Assembly (NCBI GenBank): GCA_031257655.1
Contig: JAIROF010000147.1
Location: 1-6,714 of the forward strand
Direction of reading: 5' to 3'
DNA length: 6,714 nucleotides
Source of the DNA: Prevotellaceae bacterium
GTDB lineage: Bacteria > Bacteroidota > Bacteroidia > Bacteroidales > UBA932
A model generated the notes under the pieces. That model was not told where the DNA came from. It ran no database searches and saw only the letters and a list, made by a program, of their open reading frames with translations. Made by a program: the position numbers and the translations under genes. Shown one piece after another: positions 1 to 5,181 of the stretch (positions within the stretch are counted from its first letter, which is position 1; each line of letters starts with the position of its first letter).

Positions 1-336
1 GCAAAATAATGTCGGGAGTACAATAATGTCGATGTCTTATGTGTGATAATCAGATTATTGTATTATTTAATGCCGAAAATCGCGACAGTCCAGTCTGTGC
101 CAAGTCAGGAGTTCTGAAATTAGGTTTTTCGCCCCTTTTCGCCCCCACAATTTATGACACAATTAATCATCCCAATCATTCAAATCAAAAAAATCACAGC
201 TCAGACAATAAAAAAATTAGCCCCGCCAACCGCATTTTGTTTTTTTAACGGCGACTTAAACGCCTAATCCTAAAATAGAAAACTTAAACCGATGGGCATG
301 AACATTTGAATGTCAAAAAAAAATATTTGTAAGCTG
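1..336. other. Intergenic region with no convincing gene
   Basis: This stretch holds no gene I can support. An open frame of 69 codons (39-248, + strand) exists, but its product is low-complexity and Asn/His/Ser-rich, and it has no recognisable domain, so I treat it as chance. Visible structure: a 10-bp direct repeat AATAATGTCG at 5-14 and 22-31; a 13-bp dyad ATAATCAGATTAT at 46-58; and a 9-bp-period AATCA array at 165-200. The composition is more A/T-rich than the flanking genes, as expected for upstream non-coding DNA. Whatever gene lies to the left of the window is not visible. Confidence 0.6.
165..200. repeat. Four-unit 9-bp tandem array (AATCAnnnn)
   Basis: Four consecutive 9-bp units each begin with AATCA: AATCATCCC (165-173), AATCATTCA (174-182), AATCAAAAA (183-191) and AATCACAGC (192-200). 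The first five bases are identical in every unit and the last four vary. Read in one frame it gives an Asn-His/Gln-x triplet pattern. From memory, similar AATCA-rich strings occur in intergenic DNA of several Bacteroidetes genomes, but I cannot confirm that here. The function is unknown. Confidence 0.6.
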
Positions 337-367
337 CTTGTATGTAAGGTTGGAATTTCTAACTTTG
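337..367 (+). promoter_or_regulatory. Bacteroidetes-type promoter for the fucosidase gene
   Basis: A perfect TAnnTTTG element (TAACTTTG, 360-367) is preceded 19 bp upstream by TTG (338-340, in the context CTTG). This matches the -33/-7 consensus recognised by the primary sigma factor of Bacteroidetes. Transcription would begin a few bases after 367, giving a leader of roughly 100 nt before the ATG at 475. The leader is A/T-rich and has no clear Shine-Dalgarno sequence, which is normal in this phylum. No convincing operator was seen next to the promoter. Confidence 0.7.
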
Positions 368-474
368 GGGCGCGAGAGGCTGCAAGTAGCTACTTGTGTA
401 AATTTCTTCTCGCTTTGACTATTTTATTTTTCCATGCAAAATTTTTACTGTTTAATTTTTAAATCTGTGCTAAA

Positions 475-1818
475 ATGAAAAAAACGCTTTTACTCCTCTT
501 TATAAGCGCTGTATGCAGCAGCGCTTATAGCCAAACCCCTGTCCCCTCGTGGGCAAAAGAAACCAAAGAACAAAAAGAAAAAAGGCTGGAGTGGTGGACT
601 AACGACCGCTTCGGAATGTTTATCCACTGGGGGATTTACGCTTTGCCGGCGCGACACGAGTGGATTAAGCACAACGAAAGAATCTCGAACGAAAGCTACC
701 AGCGGTATTTTGACAACTTTAACCCGGATTTGTACAACCCAAAAGACTGGGCAAAAAAAGCAAAAGATGCCGGCATGAAGTACGTTGTGCTCACCACCAA
801 GCACCATGACGGTTTTTGCCTCTGGGATTCAAAGTTCACGGACTACAAGGTGACCAATACGCCTTACGGAAAAGATTTGGTTAAGCCTTTGGTGGATGCT
901 TTCAGAGCCGAAGGGCTGCGAATAGGTTTCTACTATTCGCTGATAGACTGGCATCACCCGCATTTTACCTACGATGACCTGCATCCCAACAGGCCGAATG
1001 ACGCTGCGGAGCGGGCTGCCGCAAACAAAAAAAGGGACATGAATATCTACCGTAAGTACATGAAAGACCAGCTGACGGAAATTCTGAGCAGCTACGGGCA
1101 AATAGACGAGCTCTTCTTAGATTTTTCCTATCCCGGCGAAACCGGTAAGGGGCACAAAGACTGGGATTCGGAAGGCCTGATAAAGCTAATCCGCTCGCTA
1201 CAGCCGCAGATAATTATAGACGATCGCGCCGACCTGAAGCAAACCCAATGGGGCTGGGATTATGTTACGCCCGAGCAAAATATGCCGAAAGAGTGGCCTT
1301 CGGAAAATGGCGTGAAGCTCCCCTGGGAAACCTGCCAAACATTTTCCGGATCGTGGGGATACTACCGCGACGAATATTCCTGGAAGAGCGTACATCAGCT
1401 GGTTGCAATGCTCGTAGAGGTCGTCAGCAAGGGCGGAAACCTCCTCCTCAACGTAGGCCCTACCGCCAGAGGCACTTTCGACGACAGAGCAAGCGAAAGG
1501 CTCGACGGAATTGCGCAGTGGATGAAGCTGCACAGCAGGGCTATTTACGGCTGCACGCAGGCGCCAAAAGAGTATAAAGTGCCCAACAACTGCTTCTTAA
1601 CCTACAACCCCACCGCCAAGCGCTTATACGTGCACGTGCTCGAATGGCCTTTCCTTTCGCTATACTTGCCGGAGTACGAAGGCAAAATCAAATACGCTCA
1701 GCTGCTGAACGACGCCTCCGAAATCAGGTACTCCACCCAGGATGGCAATGTGGTGCTGTCGCTTCCTGTTGCACGGCCTAACGTGGAAATTCCGGTTATT
1801 GAGCTGGTGCTCGAATAG
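475..1818 (+). CDS. Exported alpha-L-fucosidase, glycoside hydrolase family 29
   Basis: This 447-residue enzyme should release alpha-linked L-fucose from glycans with retention of configuration. Residues 1-19 form a signal peptide (MKK, then a Leu-rich core) with a likely signal peptidase I site after AYS, so the mature enzyme starts at Gln20 and is periplasmic or exported. No lipobox is present. The GH29 barrel covers about residues 35-355, with the family landmarks RFGMFIHWG (45-53), KHHDGF (109-114), the strand DELFLDF with probable nucleophile Asp216, and the WETC motif (284-287) followed by SWGY. Glu267 in TPEQ is a candidate acid/base, with Glu285 as an alternative; this is a guess from motif context. 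Residues from about 365 form a short C-terminal beta domain. The length fits the compact bacterial enzymes without added carbohydrate-binding modules. The start fits the signal peptide and the TAAA just upstream. No SusC/SusD pair or other glycosidase is nearby, so it looks like a single-gene unit. Fine linkage specificity cannot be told. Confidence 0.93.
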   Translation: MKKTLLLLFISAVCSSAYSQTPVPSWAKETKEQKEKRLEWWTNDRFGMFIHWGIYALPARHEWIKHNERISNESYQRYFDNFNPDLYNPKDWAKKAKDAGMKYVVLTTKHHDGFCLWDSKFTDYKVTNTPYGKDLVKPLVDAFRAEGLRIGFYYSLIDWHHPHFTYDDLHPNRPNDAAERAAANKKRDMNIYRKYMKDQLTEILSSYGQIDELFLDFSYPGETGKGHKDWDSEGLIKLIRSLQPQIIIDDRADLKQTQWGWDYVTPEQNMPKEWPSENGVKLPWETCQTFSGSWGYYRDEYSWKSVHQLVAMLVEVVSKGGNLLLNVGPTARGTFDDRASERLDGIAQWMKLHSRAIYGCTQAPKEYKVPNNCFLTYNPTAKRLYVHVLEWPFLSLYLPEYEGKIKYAQLLNDASEIRYSTQDGNVVLSLPVARPNVEIPVIELVLE

Positions 1819-1941
1819 AGGGAGGAGCTCCGGTGCGCGCATTTGGGGCTGTGCGCCGTAAAAAAATCTAACCCCGCAAATCCCGGGCAAATACCCCCAA
1901 AACAGCGCCAGCCGACGCCGGGTTGGTAGCGCCCGTACAAA
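1819..1941. other. Convergent intergenic DNA, no gene
   Basis: This part of the gap after the fucosidase stop codon holds no gene-like frame. It is G/C-rich, with short self-complementary pieces such as GGAGCTCC near 1826 and several runs of C (for example around 1876-1905). It may be partly derived from decayed repeats, but nothing specific could be recognised. Confidence 0.5.
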
Positions 1942-1982
1942 AAACGCTGTAGCGATGCGCACCGCGCATCGCTACAGCGTTT
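1942..1982. terminator. Perfect 19-bp hairpin between convergent genes, likely shared terminator
   Basis: The arms 1942-1960 and 1964-1982 are perfect reverse complements over 19 bp, with a 3-nt loop (ACC, 1961-1963). For minus-strand transcripts coming from thyA the stem ends in an uninterrupted run of six T (complement of 1939-1944), a classic intrinsic terminator. For plus-strand transcripts from the fucosidase gene it ends in TTTGCTTTG, a weaker tract. Its position in the gap between two converging genes supports a two-way terminator. The length and perfection of the stem also suit a dispersed palindromic repeat. Confidence 0.7.
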
Positions 1983-2004
1983 GCTTTGTCCTTCCAGCGC
2001 ATTT

Positions 2005-2117
2005 GGGAAGCCTATAGAAGCCCCCAAAAACGCTGCCTTACGCTCCGGCGGACGTTTCGGCAACCTCCGCTTTTGCCCCGTCTGCAAGCCTTGTTTTTTG
2101 GGTTTTGGGAGGCTCCC
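2005..2117 (-). repeat. Degenerate copy A of a short inverted-repeat element
   Basis: About 113 bp here match the reverse complement of 6573-6706. The left end GGGAAGCCTATAGAAGCCC (2005-2023) corresponds to the terminal repeat of the other copy with a few changes. The right end (2100-2117, GGGTTTT...GGCTCCC) is more decayed and has lost the TATAG core. Interior blocks are shared exactly: CAACCTCCGCTTTTGCC (2061-2077) equals the complement of 6613-6629, and GCAAGCCTTG (2084-2093) equals the complement of 6597-6606; TACGCTCC is also shared. It lies 18 bp beyond the thyA stop. It has no coding capacity and resembles a non-autonomous mobile or REP-like element. Confidence 0.7.
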
Positions 2118-2135
2118 TTAAAAAATCGGCGCTGC

Positions 2136-2930
2136 CTACACCGCGATATCTGCTTTTATCCCCGGGTAGGGGTCGTAGTGCTTGAGCACAAAATCGTCGT
2201 ACTCAAAGCCGAAGATGGAGCGTACGGCGGGGTTAAGCTCCATGGAGGGCAGCGCCAGCGGCTCGCGATCCAGCTGCGTTTTGACCTGCTCCAAGTGGTT
2301 GAGGTAGATGTGGGCGTCGCCCAGCGTGTGTATCAATTCGCCGGGTTGCAGGCTGCACACCTGCGCCAGCATCATGGTAAAAAGGGCGTAGGAGGCAATG
2401 TTGAAGGGTAGCCCCAGGAAGGTGTCGGCGCTGCGCTGGTAGAGCTGGCACGAGAGCTTGCCCTTGGCCACGTAGAGCTGAAACAGCGCGTGGCATGGCG
2501 GCAGCGCCATGTTGTCGATTTCGGCAACGTTCCATGCGCTCACAATGTGCCGGCGCGAGTGGGGGTTGTCCTTTAGCGATTGCACCACCTGCGCAATCTG
2601 GTCAATGTGGCCTCCGTTGAGGGTTGGCCAGCTGCGCCACTGGTATCCGTACACGTGCCCCAGGTCGCCGTTGGCGTCAGCCCACTCGTCCCAGATGGTA
2701 ACGCAGTTGTCGTGCAGGTACTTTATGTTGGTTTCGCCCCGCAAAAACCACAGCAGCTCGTAGATGATGGAGCGCAGGTGCACCTTTTTGGTGGTGAGCA
2801 GCGGAAAGCCTTTCTGCAGGTCAAAGCGCAGCTGGTAGCCAAAAACGCTCAGCGCTCCGGTGCCTGTACGGTCGGGTTTTTGCACGCCGTTGTCCAAAAT
2901 ATGCTGTAGCAGCTCAAGGTATGGTTTCAT
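2136..2930 (-). CDS. thyA: Thymidylate synthase (ThyA)
   Basis: ThyA converts dUMP and methylenetetrahydrofolate to dTMP and dihydrofolate in the cytosol, the de novo source of thymine nucleotides. The 264-residue product has the same length as E. coli ThyA and aligns with it almost without gaps. Visible active-site residues, in the same numbering, are Arg21 (DRTGTG), the Arg126-Arg127 pair (DNPHSRRHIVSAWN), catalytic Cys146 in LPPCHALFQ, Arg166 in QLYQRSAD, Asp169, Asn177 in LGLPFNIASYA, and His207/Tyr209 in GDAHIYLNH. The start ATG (2928-2930) gives the standard N-terminus MKPYLELL. The gene is intact. The 87-bp gap after the upstream regulator gene contains a possible terminator and an unusual CA-rich leader, so thyA may be transcribed separately, though no TAnnTTTG element was found there. 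Repeat copy A and the 1942-1982 hairpin lie downstream. Confidence 0.97.
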   Translation of the reverse strand: MKPYLELLQHILDNGVQKPDRTGTGALSVFGYQLRFDLQKGFPLLTTKKVHLRSIIYELLWFLRGETNIKYLHDNCVTIWDEWADANGDLGHVYGYQWRSWPTLNGGHIDQIAQVVQSLKDNPHSRRHIVSAWNVAEIDNMALPPCHALFQLYVAKGKLSCQLYQRSADTFLGLPFNIASYALFTMMLAQVCSLQPGELIHTLGDAHIYLNHLEQVKTQLDREPLALPSMELNPAVRSIFGFEYDDFVLKHYDPYPGIKADIAV

Positions 2931-2965
2931 TCTGTGTGTATGTGTGTGTTGTTGATGTGTGCTGT
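2931..2965 (-). promoter_or_regulatory. CA-rich low-complexity leader of thyA
   Basis: On the coding strand the 35 bases before the thyA start are almost purely C and A with a few T and G (runs such as CACACACATACACACAG). On the given strand this reads as an imperfect TG repeat. Such a stretch would stay single-stranded in mRNA and could help ribosome loading in a phylum that rarely uses Shine-Dalgarno pairing. That role is inference. The repeat is too imperfect to suggest phase variation. Confidence 0.4.
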
Positions 2966-2974
2966 TGTAAAATC

Positions 2975-2991
2975 AAAAAAGCGGCCCCGCT
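2975..2991 (-). terminator. Possible intrinsic terminator after the Crp/Fnr gene
   Basis: Read on the minus strand, AGCGG-GG-CCGCT (complement of 2980-2991) is followed at once by six T (complement of 2975-2980). The stem is only 4-5 bp, and a tight loop forces the innermost pair open, so termination may be partial. It sits about 30 bp past the regulator stop and before thyA, where it would separate the two transcripts or lower read-through. Confidence 0.4.
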
Positions 2992-3018
2992 GCTTGCCTT
3001 TCCGGCGCGTCGCTCCTG

Positions 3019-3717
3019 TCAGCCATGCTTTCCGATGCTGACAATCGTCGGCATGTTGAGCAGGCGAATGGAGTAGCGGTCGAAGCAGAGCAGCCCTTCG
3101 GCCTGAAATGCGGAGAGGGTGCGGACAACGTTGGAGATGGTCATGTTGGAAAGGTTGGCCAAGTCGTGGCGGGAAAGCCTGATGCAGAGCGTTTGTCCGT
3201 CCTCCTCCGTGCCGTAGGTGTTGGCGAGCATCAGCAGCGAATCGGCAAGCCTTGCCCGCATGTGCTTTTGCGTAAGCGCCACCGTGCGGAGGTCGGCAAA
3301 GTTGAGGTCGTGCGCAAGGTGCTGAACCATGGCGATGGTAAAGGCGCTGTTGGTTTTCATGAGCGATAGGAAGCACTCTTTTGCGATGGTGCAGACGGTG
3401 GCGGGCTCTATGGCTTTTGCCGAAGCAACGTAGCATCCTCCGGCGCACAGCGCCCTGAAGCCAATGAGCTGGCCGTGCTGAACGAGGCGCGTAATTTGCT
3501 CTTTATCCAGGATGCCCTTTTTTACAATTTTTACCTTGCCGGAGGAGAGGTAGGTGAGGCCCTGCGGCATTTCGCCTTCATCAAAGATCGCGGCGCCTTT
3601 TTTGTAGCCATCGCAGCTGGTTTTGAGCATGATTTGCTCCTTTTCTTCGCTCGAAAAAAAGGGAAACCGCATGAAAAAACCGCTCATTCCGTTGTCGTCT
3701 GCCGTCAAGATATTCAT
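3019..3717 (-). CDS. Crp/Fnr-family transcriptional regulator
   Basis: This 232-residue protein has the two-part build of Crp/Fnr regulators. An N-terminal cyclic-nucleotide-binding-type beta barrel covers about residues 15-125 (with YKKGAAIFDEGEMPQGLTYL and SSGKVKIVKKG as the typical first strands). A long dimer helix follows at about 125-150, then a C-terminal winged helix at about 150-225 with ISNVVRTLSAFQAEGL as the recognition helix and turn. It should bind DNA as a dimer, but the ligand is unclear. The N-terminal cysteine cluster of FNR iron-sulphur sensors is absent (only Cys35), while a Cys91-x3-Cys95 pair lies in the barrel. The usual cAMP-pocket arginine is not evident. Its ATG is 6 bp after the kinase stop, so the two genes are very likely one transcript. 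Met11 or Met16 could be the true start. Targets are unknown; the flanking nucleotide genes are candidates only by location. Confidence 0.9.
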   Translation of the reverse strand: MNILTADDNGMSGFFMRFPFFSSEEKEQIMLKTSCDGYKKGAAIFDEGEMPQGLTYLSSGKVKIVKKGILDKEQITRLVQHGQLIGFRALCAGGCYVASAKAIEPATVCTIAKECFLSLMKTNSAFTIAMVQHLAHDLNFADLRTVALTQKHMRARLADSLLMLANTYGTEEDGQTLCIRLSRHDLANLSNMTISNVVRTLSAFQAEGLLCFDRYSIRLLNMPTIVSIGKHG

Positions 3718-3723
3718 CGCTTG

Positions 3724-4335
3724 CTAAAAAAGGCCGTTTGTAATTGCATCCACCTTGCTTAGCACTTCGCTCACATCTTTGGGGTTGTCGGAAAAGTTAA
3801 CTTTGTCAACGTCAATTATCAGCTTTGGGTGCTGATACGACTGTATAAAGTTTTCGTAGCAGGTGTTCAGGTTTTTGAGGTAGTCCAAGCGTATTCCCAC
3901 CTCGTAGTCGCGCCCGCGCCGCTGGATTTGGCGAACGAGCGTGGGCACGGAGGCGCGTATGTAGATGAGCAGGTCGGGCGGGGCTATGAGCGAGCTCATC
4001 AGCTCAAACAGCTCTAAGTAGGTGGTGTAGTCGTTGTCCGACATGAGCTGCATCGCGTGGAGGTTGGTAGCAAAGATGTGCGCGTCTTCAAAGATGGTGC
4101 GGTCTTGCACGATGTTGTCCTTGCTTTTTTGTATTTCCACTATCTGCTTAAAGCGTCGCCCGAGAAAGTAGACTTGCAGGTGAAATGCCCAGCGCTGCAT
4201 GTCCGAATAAAAATCATACAAGTAGGGGTTATCTTCAGTCACCTCGTACTGAACTTTCCACCCGTAGTGCTTTGCTAAAAGTCCGGCAAGCGTGGTTTTA
4301 CCGCTCCCGATATTTCCTGCTATTGCGACGTGCAT
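3724..4335 (-). CDS. Deoxynucleoside kinase (dNK/dGK/dCK family)
   Basis: This enzyme phosphorylates a deoxyribonucleoside to its 5'-monophosphate with ATP, the first step of dNTP salvage in the cytosol. The 203-residue product carries the family landmarks: Walker A loop GNIGSGKTT (7-15), the substrate-side segment EVTEDNPYL (31-39), the QDRTIFED motif (77-84, equivalent to the D/E-R-S motif), and an arginine-rich lid RRGRDYE (139-145). The length is that of bacterial members such as the Bacillus and Lactobacillus enzymes. The base specificity (dA, dG, dC or dT) cannot be read safely from the sequence. Thymidine kinase of the TdK type is a different fold and is excluded. The Crp/Fnr gene starts 6 bp after its stop. 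The upstream region carries two 19-bp direct repeats. No clear TAnnTTTG promoter was found. Confidence 0.92.
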   Translation of the reverse strand: MHVAIAGNIGSGKTTLAGLLAKHYGWKVQYEVTEDNPYLYDFYSDMQRWAFHLQVYFLGRRFKQIVEIQKSKDNIVQDRTIFEDAHIFATNLHAMQLMSDNDYTTYLELFELMSSLIAPPDLLIYIRASVPTLVRQIQRRGRDYEVGIRLDYLKNLNTCYENFIQSYQHPKLIIDVDKVNFSDNPKDVSEVLSKVDAITNGLF

Positions 4336-4383
4336 AACAACAAAAATTAAACGTTCAATGTGGCTTCTTTAAAGTTGTGCTAA

Positions 4384-4421
4384 GTATTGGATAATAAACG
4401 CTGTATTGGATAATAGACGTT
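4384..4421. repeat. Tandem 19-bp direct repeats upstream of the kinase gene
   Basis: Two adjacent units, 4384-4402 and 4403-4421, share 16 of their first 17 bases (GTATTGGATAATAAACG versus GTATTGGATAATAGACG). The sequence AGTATAGCG just after (4422-4430) may be the start of a decayed third unit. Each unit holds the partial dyad TATT-GGAT-AATA. They lie 49-86 bp upstream of the kinase start codon, where repeated regulator sites would be expected, so I read them as a candidate operator pair. Which protein would bind is unknown. Confidence 0.6.
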
Positions 4422-4470
4422 AGTATAGCGAAAAAATGTATTTCCCTCCAAAAAGCGCGCTTAAAGCTGC

Positions 4471-4484
4471 GTAAAAATTTTTAC
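4471..4484. other. 14-bp perfect palindrome GTAAAAATTTTTAC
   Basis: A self-complementary A/T-rich palindrome lies between the terminator-like hairpin of the 4593-5120 gene and the 19-bp repeats before the kinase gene. It could be a regulator site or part of transcript-end structure. Nothing else supports either reading, and A/T-rich palindromes of this size do occur by chance. Confidence 0.3.
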
Positions 4485-4534
4485 TCGATTCGCGTAAACG
4501 GCAACGGTTGTAAAAAATGTGCTTTTGCGGAACG

Positions 4535-4554
4535 ACGCCGCATTTTTGCGGCGT
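4535..4554 (-). terminator. Hairpin downstream of the Tudor-like protein gene
   Basis: ACGCCGCA (4535-4542) pairs with TGCGGCGT (4547-4554) in a perfect 8-bp stem with a 4-nt loop, 38 bp past the stop codon of the 4593-5120 gene. The T-run on the minus strand (complement of 4512-4517) comes about 17 bases after the stem instead of immediately, so this is not a textbook intrinsic terminator. Its location still favours a transcript-end role. Confidence 0.45.
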
Positions 4555-4592
4555 AGAGCATGGCGTGTGAGGCAAAAAGGCTATCCGCTCGG

Positions 4593-5120
4593 CTAACTTT
4601 TTTCGCCTACAAACTTGTCGGCTTCATTTTTGAACATTACGTTGAAGGTCGTGAGGCTGCCGTAGATGCGGGTAATGTACTGCTCCATTTCTACTTTTTC
4701 TTCGTCGGTGAGCTTGTTGTGCGCGTTGATTTTCTGCTCCAGCACGCGCAGGCGGTCGCGCAGCATCACAATCTTGTGGAAGAATGTTTCCAGGGGTATT
4801 TCTTTTTCCTTAAGCTCGGCATCGCTGGGGTACAGCACCATGCGACCGCCGTTCCAGCGGTTGGCCATTTCCACTTTCTGCGAAATGTCGCTAAAGCGGT
4901 TAAGGATTTTTACGAGGCTTTTTTCTATTTTTTCGTAGGTGGCCATGTCAGACGGTGTTTCAACCGCGTCCACCACCTTCAGCTGGCCGTAGTCGCGGCC
5001 AATGATTTTAACGCCGGTTTCCCAAAACGTTATTTCGTAGGCATCGGAGCGTACTTGTATGACTACTCCTTTGCCAAATTGGGGATGCTCCACTCGGGAG
5101 CCTATGCCTATTACATCCAT
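4593..5120 (-). CDS. Conserved-looking protein with N-terminal UvrD/PcrA-tail-like Tudor domain
   Basis: The product is 175 residues with no signal peptide or membrane segment, so cytosolic. I start it at the ATG at 5118-5120 (preceded by TGTAAAT) because the protein begins directly with MDVIGIGSRVEHPQFGKGVV. The longer in-frame start at 5216 would overlap the lipoprotein gene and add 32 low-complexity residues. Residues 5-50 match the pattern of the Tudor-like C-terminal tail of UvrD/PcrA helicases: G-x-R-V-x-H-x-x-F-G-x-G-x-V, then a strand ending in F, then G-x-K. That tail is known to contact RNA polymerase in those helicases. The rest is mainly helical: about 60-85, a GGRMVLYPSD turn (91-100), a long amphipathic helix (about 110-133) and a charged C-terminal helix pair. 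The basic and acidic balance suggests protein or nucleic-acid contacts. I recall similar unnamed proteins in Bacteroidetes but cannot verify it. It lies 61 bp after the lipoprotein gene with no terminator between. The function is unknown. Confidence 0.85.
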   Translation of the reverse strand: MDVIGIGSRVEHPQFGKGVVIQVRSDAYEITFWETGVKIIGRDYGQLKVVDAVETPSDMATYEKIEKSLVKILNRFSDISQKVEMANRWNGGRMVLYPSDAELKEKEIPLETFFHKIVMLRDRLRVLEQKINAHNKLTDEEKVEMEQYITRIYGSLTTFNVMFKNEADKFVGEKS

Positions 5121-5181
5121 ATTTACAGCTAGGGGAGGGGAGAGGTGATGAATTTTGTAGGGTTGTGCAGCGTGTGGCTGG

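Noticed and set aside
46..58. 13-bp dyad ATAATCAGATTAT as an operator
   Set aside because: It is isolated, A/T-rich, nearly 300 bp from the nearest promoter, and short enough to be chance.
39..248. 69-codon open frame on the + strand
   Set aside because: The product is low-complexity and contains the AATCA array; no domain, no start signal and no neighbour support. Likely chance in A/T-rich DNA.
1819..2135. CRISPR array or small RNA gene in the repeat-rich gap
   Set aside because: There are no regularly spaced identical repeats and no promoter-like element for an independent RNA; the hairpin and copy A explain the visible structure.
1986..2411. 141-codon + strand frame across repeat copy A and the end of thyA
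   Set aside because: It is antisense to an intact thyA and starts in a non-coding repeat; no recognisable protein.
2927..3448. 173-codon minus-strand frame overlapping the Crp/Fnr gene
   Set aside because: Arg/His-rich product typical of an out-of-frame shadow; the overlapping frame clearly encodes a Crp/Fnr protein, and the tail reads through the CA-rich leader.
4560..5132. 190-codon + strand frame opposite the Tudor-like gene
   Set aside because: Phe/Val/His-rich antisense shadow of a well-formed minus-strand protein.
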